From: Anthonomus grandis grandis
Lineage: Eukaryota > Arthropoda > Insecta > Coleoptera > Curculionidae
NCBI RefSeq assembly: GCF_022605725.1
Contig: NC_065567.1
Location: 35,505,127 to 35,569,126, forward strand
Reading direction: 5' to 3'
DNA length: 64,000 nt
Positions 56,401-64,000 of the stretch are shown here, in pieces; position 1 is the stretch's first letter; each line of letters opens with the position of its first letter. The notes beneath the pieces are model-generated. The model made no database searches and was not told the DNA's origin. It was given only the letters and a program-made list of their open reading frames with translations. The position numbers and the translations under genes were made by a program.

Positions 56401-59190
56401 AAACTAATTTATGCATTTTAGAATAAAAAAAATTATCTTGACTTACATCGAGTGCATATTAATCAAAGGTATGCTCATTACACAAGCATTTTGCGTTCAT
56501 TGACAAATCTGAATGAGCTTTTCAAGTCATTTTATAATTTTCTGATGAAAATATCACCGAAAAACGTAAATTTCTTTGGTGAGAATATTCACGAGGGCAT
56601 TTCTGACGAACGTGAAGCTTAAACGTATTTTCACGCCAAGGGGAGGAAATTTACTGGCAGAGAAAATAACTAAGACACTTGGTCACACTTTGGACCATTC
56701 AGGTTTTTTAAGTTTGCGAAGAAGAAGCAGAAGAATGTAACTATGGGGCGAAATTTAAGCTTTTTATTTAATTATGATTTTTTTTGCGTAAGATTGCTCC
56801 ATTTCCAGTCAACATTTTAAGTTGTTATGCGTGCCAAACTGGTTAATTAGACAAATCCTCATTCAATATGTCAAAAATTTCCTTAGTTTTGCGAAGGCCA
56901 TTTAGGTAACGCCACCAAAGCTCTGCCAATGTTCCAAATCTTGATTATCTGTAATCATTTGAAAATATTTAGAAACATTCGTGGAGTTTTTGGAATACAT
57001 ATTGGTCTTAAGGGTTTGAACACTAACTTGAAATTTATGTTTGTACTATTCTGAAAGACACTACACATAATTTGCCTTTTTTAACAAGCGAATTAAACTC
57101 CTTAATTTACTTAAGCATTAGGATTTTAAATACTGAGACATGTTTCTTTAAGAGGTCTTTAGAAACACTTCTGAAGATAAGGCTTTCAAATATGGCAGAG
57201 TATTTTGCAAGTGATTTAATTGATCTTTAGAGTCTTTTTTGCATGTAGTTAGGAGTGACTTTTCGGTTTTTTCTTCATTCTTTATTATAGTATTTAGTAT
57301 ACACCGTCTACCGGTTTTAACCTTGATAGTTCATATACTTTAGTTAATGAGCTTTGTCCACAGCATGTCCAGTGCAAACTGGTTAGTTTCGCAAAGAAAA
57401 AGAAGAATAAGGATCTTGTGTACTTAGCAAGAATCAATTGTACATCCCTCTTTTCACTTAATTAAAAACCTTACGCTTCTCAGGTGTGACACCTTTTCGT
57501 GCCTTATAGTGTAATTACAAATAATTAAAAAAGAAATATATAGACTTTGGTATAATACAATTAATAAATGGTTTTATTTAGTCTTCAACGTTTAGCAATA
57601 TTTTAATTTTTCTTATAATTTCACGTAAACAAAATGAACTCGATTGCTATCTTTGGCTGTCTATCGTCCGCCTATAGCGACAACAGCAGCGCATCAAAGG
57701 AGTGAAATAATAGTTACCAACTTTCAGATTCAAATGCTGCTGAAACCCTTATAAATATATTGTTTTAAATATTAAATTAAAAAAAAATACATTATAAATT
57801 ATCGCAATTTAAATTTAAAACACTAAATTAATACGGAAAAGGAATGGGCCTGAAATTAATAACTTTTCAATAGAGCGCATGCTCCGTGGTTGGCGCCCAT
57901 ACGTGCAGAATGCGTGTTAATTATTTAAAGTTTATGGTAAATTTATGGTTATCAATAGGGATAATATCTTATTTTTCTTTAATATTATTTAGTTAATTTT
58001 ATAATATCATTCAGTTAATCATACCCCTTAATCTTTCACTCTTGAATATATATTTTTTTAAATTGGGCATGACTTAGGGAGACAGGTAAACGATCCTGTG
58101 ACGCAAAAATTACTCCACCGTTATTCTGAAAAAATGGTGGTATTATAGTTATATTTTTATTATTGTTTATCTTGATAAATTGACATAATTTATTTGATGA
58201 TAAGTAGCTCTGAAATGAAAATCAATGGAACGTATGCTCCGTGTGTACCCGTGTATCGTGCATGCGTATTCGTTATCCAGAATCTATGATTAACTTTATG
58301 GTTAATTAACGTATCAACTAAGCGAATAGTTGACATATTTTTTTATATTATTTAGTTTTTAATTTAAAAAAAATATATATCAATGCATACCCCTTTCTTT
58401 TCAAAATGGCGAAGGGTTGCTACTTAGATAAGGAAAATGATAGGTAATTATTATAAACTCAAAAACGAAATGAGAAAATTATTTTATTTGGAATGTGAAA
58501 TCAGAATTTTTTTCGAAGAATGGGCACAAACCTCATTAAAATGGTAATTTTTATATTAAGAAATGTTATAGTTCACCCTTTTCAATAAACCACGCCTAAA
58601 TTAGAAACAAGAATAAGGGTGAGGAAATTTTAAGTGGCGATTTGTTCAAAAGTCTATTTATTATTGTATTAGAACATATACAATATCGTAGATCTGTACA
58701 ATGATGGACAATGACGGAGGGTCCTGCAAACTAGTAAATTATAGAACTTTCTGTGTAGATTTATTTTGACATTATTGGAAAAAATAGCAAAGAAAGTTAC
58801 TTTTTAATTTTATTATTAAAAAGCCTACAGGCGCCAAAATCCTTTGCCAGAGCTGTTTAAAACAACGTATTTTTCATGTCATTTCTTTCGATTGGTTTAA
58901 AACTAAAAGTTATTCCGTAAGTACAACCTTTTTTTGCTCGTTTGTTCTTTATAAGATTCTCAAAGCTGCTCGTATTTATTTTTAAAAAATTTCAATTTGC
59001 TTGTAATAAACATTAAAATTCTAGACACTGATATTAAAACTTATCAAAATAATAAACTACAGAAATAAATGACATGAATAAATTAATGTATACCTGCTGA
59101 ATCAATGACAACTGATTCAAAATCTTCAACAGAATACGTAACAACAAGATGCACTAATAAACACAAACAAATATGTCTCACTGCTGCCAT
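41319..59190 (-). CDS. CLIP-domain trypsin-like serine protease
   Basis: Seven exons join in phase to 496 codons plus stop. Residues 1-20 look like a signal peptide (MAAVRHICLCLLVHLVVTYS). The CLIP domain holds Cys87, 97, 103, 126, 140 and 141. A Pro/Thr-rich linker spans about 150-245. Activation is predicted at Lys260-Ile261 (GKIVGG), with Cys249 available to tether the chains. The triad is His301 (SAAHC), Asp353 (YNDIA) and Ser449 (GDSGGP). Asp443, six residues before the serine, gives trypsin-like specificity. Insect proteases of this layout are secreted zymogens in hemolymph cascades (melanisation, Toll activation, clotting) or cuticle remodelling; the exact role here is unknown. The form resembles the CLIPD group. 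Introns are 15107, 62, 702, 355, 57 and 98 bp. Intact triad and frame suggest a working gene. Confidence 0.93.
41570..41715 (-). CDS. Serine protease exon 6 (S1-pocket Asp)
   Basis: Codes VLQEVNIPIWSNTECRQKYG and MLCAGRANKDSCS, which holds the trypsin-type Asp443. The acceptor is ATTTTAG and the donor GTAAGT. Confidence 0.92.
41773..41914 (-). CDS. Serine protease exon 5 (catalytic Asp)
   Basis: Codes YNDIAILTLDSPVEF, RPVCLPSSG and GTVIGWGSIRES. The donor is GTAAAC; the phase-1 end is completed by exon 6. Confidence 0.92.
42270..42405 (-). CDS. Serine protease exon 4
   Basis: Codes WDVARLTVRLGDHNI and the segment up to GFDSRTL before the catalytic Asp. The acceptor is TTTTCAG and the donor GTAAGT; phases agree with exons 3 and 5. 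Confidence 0.92.
43108..43616 (-). CDS. Serine protease exon 3 (end of CLIP, linker, activation site, His)
   Basis: Starts VLGICC, completing the CLIP domain. A Pro-rich linker follows with PPLPTHPP twice and a Thr-rich patch, then the activation site GKIVGGHNA and SAAHCVA. The exon ends two bases into the His305 codon. Confidence 0.93.
43679..43986 (-). CDS. Serine protease exon 2 (CLIP domain, four cysteines)
   Basis: The acceptor is TTTATTTCAG and the donor CAG/GTAAAC. It codes residues 33-135, including GLCYNSRNELGSCVAFKECY and YDTCSYYSPQGRQ. Confidence 0.9.
44706..46228 (+). mobile_element. Tc1-type element, DD38E, in protease intron 1
   Basis: Ends AACTACCGCTCAAAAGTATT (left) and CACTACCTCTTAAAAGTATT (right, inward), each continuing (C/T)GCCCAC, are flanked by TA (44704-44705 and 46229-46230). 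The element is 1.5 kb and encodes one slightly damaged transposase, opposite to the host gene. Confidence 0.9.
45028..46080 (+). pseudogene. Tc1-like DD38E transposase, lightly damaged
   Basis: MAKTRELSVETKGIIIGLHK opens a paired-like double HTH (RQISTDLGIPRRTVDYNV, RSGRPKATS). A frameshift near 45381 is followed by a TGA at 45441-45443 where the family has Trp. Then come DDWKKVLWSDESKFEV (first Asp), SVMVWGCFGGSA, FIFQHDNDPKHTSKL (second) and PPQSPDLNPIELLWDEL (Glu). Thirty-eight residues separate the last two, the DD38E spacing. A stop at 45942 precedes a segment in which about 28 bases appear twice (near 45975 and 46000), then NRGGHVDESKI and the true stop near 46080. Confidence 0.87.
46644..49335 (+). 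pseudogene. Harbinger accessory MADF-BESS protein
   Basis: Three exons, 46644-46893, 47207-47337 and 48379-49335, join in phase (1, then 0) at GT-AG borders. Exon 1 holds most of the MADF (Myb/SANT-like DNA-binding) domain: WDHEQCIYLINLYRQKPELW and KIGSLTTSFRRERNKE. Exon 2 completes it (HWFTYEAFGFLMDK). Exon 3 holds acidic sequence, a basic patch (KAKRAKRN), and a BESS-like motif (DIYGEHIASKLRTYSQRTQA), then a Ser/Thr/Gln-rich tail. In active PIF/Harbinger elements this second protein binds DNA and helps bring in the transposase. Two in-frame nonsense codons (48571-48573 and 48898-48900) break an otherwise open exon 3. Confidence 0.85.
47007..47161. mobile_element. Foldback MITE with TTA duplication
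   Basis: 155 bp with arms of about 45 bases: GGGTACGTGATCACGGATCC at the left and its inverse at the right. Flanked by TTA (47004-47006 and 47162-47164), which suggests a Harbinger-type mover. It sits in intron 1 of the MADF-BESS gene. Its ends do not resemble those of the host Harbinger. Confidence 0.88.
47428..50134 (-). pseudogene. PIF/Harbinger DDE_4 transposase
   Basis: Exon 1 (50134-49704) starts MALLSRKKLAACAALVF and has one frameshift near 50005 before TYRSSLFKNFTQVSPRDFDF, DTNYRECVSAQIKLAITLRF and LATGDSYASLMYLF. The donor GTAAGT at 49703 pairs with the acceptor TTTGCAG before 48234. Exon 2 (48234-47428) is one frame: QCIGSIDGKHVVLQCP (first Asp), LFVDVGVQGRISDGGIF, VILGDEAFALADNLMKPYSG (second Asp), RARRVVENAFGILA (Glu), and a C-terminal helical part. 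It has only two nonsense codons (48093-48091 and 47727-47725). All three catalytic acids are present, so inactivation looks recent relative to most elements here. Confidence 0.9.
49370..49634. mobile_element. Foldback MITE with TA duplication
   Basis: 265 bp with arms of roughly 100 bases. Matching blocks include acgctgagta.aaccgcact, ggg.tcatcaga and gagcgctcgaaac, each with its inverse on the other arm. TA flanks (49368-49369 and 49635-49636) point to a Tc1/mariner mover. It sits in the transposase intron of the Harbinger, 35 bases past the MADF-BESS stop. Confidence 0.85.
50750..52570 (+). mobile_element. 5'-truncated LINE with nearly complete RT
   Basis: One plus frame from about 50839 to 52107, broken only by stops at 51544-51546 and 51679-51681. 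Motifs: KNHKSSGADGISLRLL, FRPISILSTLSKIVEKLA, NQFGFQAGKGTHDAVFSFLE, AVFCDLSKAFVCVDHGIL (first palm Asp kept; the next FDCVDH Asp is Val), LKCGVPQGSVLGPLLFLLYV and VVQFADDTTIL, where the catalytic box is FADD. After a frameshift near 52085 the tail reads QFKRELKTLLLAGK. Endonuclease and ORF1 are missing, the usual 5' truncation. Jockey-like by motif; the clade is not certain. Confidence 0.87.
52911..53808 (+). mobile_element. Short hAT-like element
   Basis: Ends TAGAGTTGCCAGATTAGGG (left) and TAGGGTTGCCAGATCAGTC (right, inward) are flanked by an 8-bp near-identical duplication (gtaagtcg at 52903-52910, gtaggtcg at 53809-53816). That size is diagnostic for hAT. 898 bp, so most of the transposase is missing. 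Confidence 0.82.
53140..53580 (+). pseudogene. hAT transposase C-terminal fragment
   Basis: The best frame (53251-53511) reads KIASLNLENATS, IATLASHFKNLICDHIDSTV and PETFWIEVAQNKNAGGE, the region before and at the start of the hAT dimerisation domain. Past the stop, in another frame, it continues with LALSLL and VKRVFSIM-like residues of that domain. Upstream, another frame reads ILERCKDFLITLC. No RNase H core is present. Confidence 0.72.
54020..54240 (+). pseudogene. BED/hAT-type zinc-finger fragment
   Basis: Starts near MPKTHTQKFRDV at 54039. After a frameshift it reads CLKDWLHSIES and AKCKFCRCRLANKYGDLKSH...TKKH, a C-x2-C ... H finger of the BED type found at the N-terminus of hAT transposases. 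It lies just right of the short hAT element in the same orientation, so it belongs to a second copy or is a rearranged piece. Confidence 0.6.
54440..55480 (+). pseudogene. Second pogo/Tigger-like transposase relic
   Basis: Plus strand with many breaks: WLHSFLSHNPLLSIRKSKG (CENPB-type region), MDETGLQLSNKPG (first Asp), KLLLLLDIHTSHTN (second Asp kept), and a distant Cys-rich end (FFHEMCSRCESKCNYCGTGE). It is a different lineage from the copy at 788-3241. Terminal repeats were not found. Confidence 0.72.
55490..57850. other. Protease intron 1, unassigned
   Basis: Two kilobases of mixed sequence without a recognised domain. The minus strand at 57000-56850 gives short readable stretches (ITDNQDLEHWQSFGG) that could be an unidentified element. 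The frames at 55743-55946 and 55772-55972 overlap on opposite strands and carry no motif. Confidence 0.4.
57860..58400. repeat. Direct repeat pair about 355 bp apart
   Basis: Near 57868 and 58221 the two copies share aatggaacg.atgctccgtg, then .cgtgca.gcgt.ttcgttat..a, a tttatggttaat block, tatattatttagtt and atacccctt in the same order over about 180 bp. Diverged; possibly two units of a larger tandem family. Confidence 0.65.
58401..59093. other. Start of protease intron 1
   Basis: Nothing recognised beyond the donor at its edge. Confidence 0.4.
59094..59190 (-). CDS. Serine protease exon 1 (signal peptide)
   Basis: ATG at 59190-59188 starts 32 codons plus one base and ends at CAG/GTATAC. 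The phase-1 end fits exon 2 (GAC, Asp33). A TATA-like site about 65 bases upstream supports this start. The link across 15 kb rests on phase and on the need for a secretion signal. Confidence 0.75.
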
Positions 59191-59227
59191 GCTTTCTTAA
59201 ACAAAAAGGTGCCGCAGGATAACAGAA

Positions 59228-59268
59228 CTGGTACTGCCGATGGGTACCGTGACTGTAATATAAAGTTC
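59228..59268 (-). promoter_or_regulatory. Putative TATA promoter of the serine protease
   Basis: Read on the minus strand, CTTTATATTAC (about 59266-59256) lies some 65 bases upstream of the ATG, leaving room for a start site about 30 bases downstream near GGCAGTACC. Inference from spacing and TATA-like composition. Confidence 0.4.
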
Positions 59269-59789
59269 TTTCTTCAGGCTTTTAGGAATTAATGTCCCCT
59301 CTCATTCCTGGTCGAAAACCGGAGAGACCAATTTACATCGAGTTATCTGAGGATGTTGATCTGGCATTAAGAGAAATAATCTAGATAATATCACCACTTT
59401 TACGTTGACCAACTGATGAGGCACCTCACACAAACTAATCGGACGAGTTTTCGACCATTTTAGCACTCCCAAAAAATTTACTGTTAAATCACATTGTTCA
59501 TGGTGAATACAAAAAAAAAGGCAGAGACTTGTTTTTTTTTTGGTTCCATTATAATATCAGATTTGGCAAACTGATATTATAATTATCAATTATTAATATA
59601 AATGATTTAATGGTGTTGTTTAAATGGTAGGTGGAGGGAATTACTAATGTAGGTGGATGGAAAATGTCGCTGTCTTATTTTTTTTAATATTCCAAACAAG
59701 CAAACTCAGATTTTATTTATTGCTTACAGAATCAAATATATAGATACCACTTTCATTGAAAAAGTTTGCTTAAAACATGGTCTTCTTTG

Positions 59790-59965
59790 ACCAATTAAAT
59801 TTATTAGGCAGGCTCTGTTAGATGCTTTGAAAAGGAGGTGTCAGATAGACATCACCTATACTGATCTCTCTAAAGTATTCGACAGAATCGATCACAATAT
59901 TCTGATGAACAAATTGGATATTTTTGGTTTGTCTCAGATTTTAGTGGTTCTATTTACTGATGTAT
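59790..59965 (+). mobile_element. LINE RT snippet
   Basis: Reads IRQALLDALKRRCQIDITYT then DLSKVFDRIDHNILMNKLDI, the first palm motif of a non-LTR RT. Upstream of the protease promoter. Confidence 0.72.
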
Positions 59966-60430
59966 TATATAGCAGCTAGTGAGTTAGTGAGTTGCAATTA
60001 TGTATCATCTAGTATTCTATATTCTAGAGAGGTTAAGTGTAGATACCAAGGAAAACAAACAAAACCAACGAACAAAATCAACGCTCAGACTGCTAACTGC
60101 TGTTGGTTAGCTATAGTTGCTACTCCCCATTACGTATCCCCGCAGAGAGATAATAGCATCGTCAGCGATTTGTTTTCGAACCGTTTTCTCATGATAGCAC
60201 ATCAGAAATCTATCCATTCTAATTATTGGTTGTGAAATCAAATATTATATATAAATCATAAGTAAATAATAATATGAATTCTAGTATTCAATCTCGTGGC
60301 ACATCATTCACCATCCGATCAACATTTTGTTAAATCGAAACCCTGCCTATGGTATCGATTTCGCAACGAAATCTTCATTACTAGAAAAACGGATTTTTTC
60401 CTTGGTGGAAGAAAGTATCCAGGAAGCTTA
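59966..60430. other. Spacer, possibly the missing 5' LTR region of the gypsy element
   Basis: No domain seen. The 3' LTR at 62343 has no clear match here. The open frame at 59960-60235 carries no motif. Confidence 0.35.
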
Positions 60431-60479
60431 AAACAAAATTACAACATTCGTCGTTAACGTTATGAATGAGTTGTCCTGT

Positions 60480-61090
60480 AGACCTTCAGCAGTGGACAAC
60501 AAGAACGAAGTTTGTGCGAACATCGAATACGAACTCTACAAAATCCGTCTCAATTTACAGATAAACATCATGAAAAATTTACCAGCGTCAGTTTGAGGCG
60601 CCTGCAAAAGCAAACGGTTGGTCGTCCAGGGAGAAGGTAACTGCACTTACTTTGGGCTTGAGAGGATATGCTGCTGCTAACCTGGAAAATGTCTACCACA
60701 CGCAGTTGAAAATCGGTACCAAAAGTCAGAGGAGTAAGAATTTGCAAGAATTTAAAGCTGACGTTTGGTTCGAGTGGCATATTCAGATTTCCGGGAAGAA
60801 TTTCAAGCATTCCTGGATGGACTCCCCGATGGTAAAATAAGGCAGAACTTACTAGCACATCTATCTAAACTAGTAGAGGCATTAACACGGGCTCTTGAAT
60901 TGAAAGCTGTCAAGAACATGAACAAGACTCGTGCCTGGCAAGTGGTTGCAGAAAAGGATGACTAACGAATCGGTCAAGCTAGCGGATGAATAGGGAGGCG
61001 ATTGGAGGACGTAGCCGCCAGCACCTGAAGTCAGAGGGCTAGAAGTGTGGCAAAGCATGTCATATAAAAAGACGCTGTCCAGAAGGCGCT
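60480..61090 (+). pseudogene. gypsy Gag with zinc knuckle, broken
   Basis: Three-frame reading: KANGWSSREKVTALTLGLRG, NLQEFKADV, AYSDFREEFQAFLDGLPDGK, LVEALTRALELKAV, then KCGKACHIKRRCPEG, a CCHC knuckle with the first Cys lost to a stop. The order and motifs fit Ty3/gypsy capsid-nucleocapsid. Confidence 0.78.
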
Positions 61091-61369
61091 ATAGCTCCAC
61101 TCCCGTCAAACTAAGGAAGGTCGATGCGAAGAGGCGATGTCTATATGTATTCAGCAAGTACTATTAGTAAGAAGATACTGTCGAGAGGACTGCGATCATG
61201 ATCAGAGGGTAGAGGAGAAAGATGATAAGTTGGTAAGAATTACCATCGTCGAAGAAGTTGCCAAGTATTCTCCCGATGTCAAGTCATAGTGGGCGCAATG
61301 GAACTCCCTAATTTAAAAAAAAAAGACTCTTGGGGCGGAGAGAGGAAAGAAGGCAAATCGTTGAACCTA

Positions 61370-62180
61370 AATATCGGATTCCGAAGTTGCTAGAGGAAAT
61401 CCATGCTGGTGTATCAGGAGTATATCTTGAAGCAACAAATACTCTAAGAAAAGTAAGCGAAAGACTTTACTGAGTCAATAGCAAGGCAGACGTACGTAAG
61501 GGACTGGTGCAGGAAAAGCGGTGTATATGCAGCAAGTAATAAGCCACAGAGAAAGCAGAAGTCTTTAATGCGTCAGTACAACGTGGGAAGTCGCTTTGAA
61601 ACGATTGCTATTGACGTTGCTGGTTCGCTTCCCGAATCAGAAGCAGGAAATAAGTACATCGTGGTCGTGATGGACTACTTTAGCAAATGGGTTGAGGCGT
61701 TCCCCTTCTCCAAACCAGGAAGCCTTTACTATCGCCGACGACTTAATAAAAGAATGAATCTGCCGATTTGGTGTATCTTTGCAGCTACGTTTAGACCAAA
61801 GACGAAATTTTGAATCCAGCTTATTTTAGAACATCTGTAAGACGCTTGGAATCAAGAAAAAGGGGACCACTGTATTACACTCTGAACACTCCTGAAGAGA
61901 ACTACGTCTCTCAAGCTACCTAAAGTTTGGTTGTCCGCCAGGAACCGATGCTGCCGGGGAAGACTACGTCAATGTGAATTTCCATTCAAGATGACAGCGA
62001 TCAGGTGAAGGCCGCACAAGATGTCAATACCAAAGACTAGAAGTACAACAACGGTGATTGGTTTTACTCTATGAGCCTAAGAGACGGAATGGTCTGTCAC
62101 CGAAACTTCAAACATTGTGGAATGGGCTATAACAATAGCTATATATGGGATAAAGCTGGAGTCATTCACTTTAACCGGTT
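61370..62180 (+). pseudogene. gypsy integrase, broken
   Basis: LLEEIHAGVSGVYLEATNTL marks the zinc-binding region. FETIAIDVAGSLPESEAG and YIVVVMDYFSKWVEAFPF hold the first core Asp. After a frameshift near 61720, LDQRRNFESSLF holds the second. YLKFGCPPGTDA and VIHFNRF-type sequence mark the tail. The Glu region is deleted or shifted. Confidence 0.8.
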
Positions 62181-62342
62181 CCTTACTATGGAAACCTTAT
62201 TATGCTGAGCAGCAGCAAATCTAGTCAGAGTCAGGTCGTCTATAGAGTCGTTCCAAGTGCCAATATGCAAACCTTCTGCCGATATCGATATCTACCATAT
62301 TTGGAATCATTTCAGGCAGACATGAGCTTAGGGAGGGGGCAG

Positions 62343-62677
62343 TATAACGATATTGACAACGCCGCGAATATCAGCTGCTCTTCGACATTCCGCAATAACG
62401 CAAGTGGACACACCGTTCAATCCAATCTATATATTTGTGTTCTGTGGTTCAATCTGTCGAGTATTTAAGGAGCCGCGTTACCACTGGGAGACCAGTTGAC
62501 AGTTCAGTCGAAGTTTAGTTCGTAATATTGGCGCGATATTTAAATCGGAGATAAATAATAGTAAATAAATACGATGTAAATAAATACTTAAAGTAGTCGT
62601 AAGTGATCGTGTTTAGTATTATAAGTATGTTAATAGATCAGTTGACTATTTTTGTGTATCCAATATTTTAATTCACA
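62343..62677 (+). repeat. 3' LTR of the gypsy element
   Basis: Begins directly after the polypurine tract (tataacgata, probably once tgtaacgata). It contains a TATA-like gtatttaagg at about 62460, a downstream cagttgacagttcagtcg start region, and aataaat polyadenylation-type signals at about 62549-62580. It ends near ...aattcaca. The right edge is approximate because no second LTR is available. Confidence 0.6.
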
Positions 62678-62749
62678 CCTAAACGAACCGGTAAAAATAC
62701 TACAATATAAAGATGATTGGTTATAATAGAGCAAGGCAAATTTAATACA

Positions 62750-63260
62750 GCAGAAAAAGAACTACTACAATCAAAAGAAATTCTTCTGTAGGAGAAATTA
62801 AATACTTGGAAGTGATCTTTGACTCTAAGCTAAGCTGAAATCAACGTTTGGACAAAAAAATTAAGAGTTCGGAAACTATTCCTATGATAGTTAGACGAAT
62901 GCATGAACAATGGCTTACAATCCAAGATACTGGTATACTGTATCTACTATCTACGCTAATGCTAGCAACCAACAACTGGAACTAAAGAAGCTGGGAGACC
63001 ATAAAAATATAAAACAAGGCGGCGTACTAGGAAATGAGAAAGTGGATGAACTTACTAGAAAAAGATCTGCTAGTCCCTTTACTGGACCAGAGCCTGCATT
63101 GGCAGTGGGTGCCAAAAATTCAAAGAATAAAGCTCCGATACAAGCACTTGTGAGGAAGTGTGCTGCAAAACGCAACAAATATTTGGGAAGGATACAGGTA
63201 TCTCCGAGCTCTAGACCCAGAAGAACTAAACACCTCAGCAGCGAAAGGCTTGATGTACAG
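62750..63260 (+). mobile_element. LINE 3' fragment (RT tail and RNase H region)
   Basis: GEIKYLEVIFDSKLS and MIVRRMHEQW are the RT thumb block (usually EVKYLGVILDSKL). After a deletion, GVLGNEKVDELTRKRSASPF and TGPEPALAVG match the end of an RNase H domain with its connector. Frameshifts throughout. Confidence 0.75.
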
Positions 63261-63467
63261 GTTGGAGAATAGAAGACTACACAGAGGCATTATAAATGGC
63301 AACATTGTTTCTCGCTTACTTTCTCGTAAGCGGCGCGCTGGATTTCGATCGTCTGATATGCTATTTTCGGCATGGCACAATCAGCAGACCTCATTTTGGT
63401 GTGTAATTGTATACTGCATGGTTGAGTCTTAAAGCGCTATGTTATTTTATTTTGTATATTTATCATT

Positions 63468-64000
63468 ATGGCTGTTTATAGCCCTTCCGAAAAAGTTCAA
63501 TTGATTAAATGGTTTTATGGAAGCAATTCGGCAGTACAATGCAGGAATTTCTTCTCAGTAAATTTTGAAAATAGTCGATTCGTTGTTCTAAACTTATTTC
63601 AAATGTCTCCAAGAATGTAGAAATTTTTACATCAAAGCTCAAGATTTAAGAACCACTTATTAAAAAGATCCAGGTGATAGAACGGCGAGAAGAAATGGTT
63701 TGGAGTGCTTTGGTTTTGGATTCAACACGATCAAGCAGAAGTGTTAGGAGAGGAACTGGGTATGCTCCATAAAACTGTGACGAGTATTTGGAAAAAACAT
63801 TGATACAAATGTCCTAAATATTCCAAAACTCAGGATGTGTTTTCTGAAGACCAGTGGCGAAGAATGGCATTTTTGTGAGACCATGATGAAAAAAGCAATG
63901 AAAGTAAAAATTTTTTAGAAAATATTTTGTTTTCAGATGAGTCATCTTTTCAATTGCATGGTAAACATAATCCTTCCATTGTTCGTTACTAGTCTCAGGA
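63468..64000 (+). pseudogene. mariner-type transposase relic, cut by window end
   Basis: MAVYSPSEKVQLIKWFYGSN starts an N-terminal HTH similar to that of the element at 25942-27106 (shared FYGSNS-VQ). Broken frames lead to NILFSDESSFQLHGKHNPS, the first catalytic Asp, just before the window ends. The rest lies beyond 64000. Confidence 0.75.

Larger units (their letters stand above)
60430..62677 (+). mobile_element. Ty3/gypsy LTR retrotransposon, internally deleted
   Basis: In order: gag (about 60480-60970), a decayed zinc knuckle (61035-61085), the integrase HHCC region and core (about 61370-61830), its C-terminal tail (to about 62180), a polypurine tract (gggagggggcag, 62331-62342) and a 3' LTR. 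Protease, RT and RNase H are essentially absent. No env was recognised. A 5' LTR was not found. Confidence 0.8.

Noticed and set aside
60430..62677. Endogenous retrovirus with env
   Set aside because: No env-like frame, signal peptide or membrane segment between integrase and the LTR; only gag and integrase remnants are present.
1..64000. CRISPR arrays, operons, rRNA or tRNA genes
   Set aside because: No regularly spaced identical short repeats with unique spacers, no clustered same-strand genes, and no cloverleaf or rRNA sequence recognised by eye.

Overview
The window is AT-rich eukaryotic DNA, almost certainly from an insect, and probably from a holometabolous species such as a beetle; the order is inference. 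It has spliced genes with GT-AG introns, a CLIP-domain serine protease of arthropod type, a bHLH gene matching Hand, and a very high load of insect-type transposons. Nothing prokaryotic (operons, Shine-Dalgarno sites, CRISPR) is present.

Two host genes are supported, both on the minus strand. (1) A Hand bHLH gene occupies about 21140 down to 5113, in four coding exons whose splice phases agree. Its conserved C-terminal exon was not found and probably lies beyond position 1. (2) A seven-exon CLIP-domain trypsin-like protease runs from 59190 down to 41319. It gives a complete 496-residue frame with signal peptide, CLIP domain, Pro/Thr-rich linker and an intact His-Asp-Ser triad. Its 15.1-kb first intron and the Hand introns are packed with mobile elements.

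The rest is layers of dead or dying transposons. 1-4.6 kb: a diverged repeat field split by a pogo/Tigger-like element (788-3241). 7.2-9.6 kb: a Tc1/mariner-superfamily element with DD39D spacing and a Tc1 relic. 11.4-12.2 kb: a tandem repeat of about 310 bp. 14.5-16.7 kb: three LINE fragments. 17.8-18.7 kb: a piggyBac 3' half. 19.5-20.5 kb: a LINE. 21.7-23.5 kb: a tandem array of about 190 bp with palindromic cores, split by a LINE. 24.8-29.6 kb: LINE pieces and two Tc1/mariner elements with terminal repeats. 32.4-33.7 kb: another mariner-type transposase. 35.1-36.9 kb: a piggyBac with a predicted 13-nt first exon. 38.3-39.9 kb: a DD41D element with long inverted repeats beside a LINE. Inside protease intron 1: a DD38E Tc1 element (44706-46228), a 4-kb PIF/Harbinger element carrying two foldback MITEs (46305-50332), a LINE (50.75-52.6 kb), a short hAT (52911-53808), a BED-finger relic and a second Tigger. 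59.8-64 kb: LINE pieces, an internally deleted Ty3/gypsy element with its 3' LTR, and a mariner relic cut by the window end.

The most interesting structure is the Harbinger element. Its two opposite-strand genes are interlocked: the DDE exon of the transposase lies inside an intron of the MADF-BESS gene, and the last exon of the MADF-BESS gene lies inside the transposase intron. No active element and no env-bearing or viral gene was recognised.
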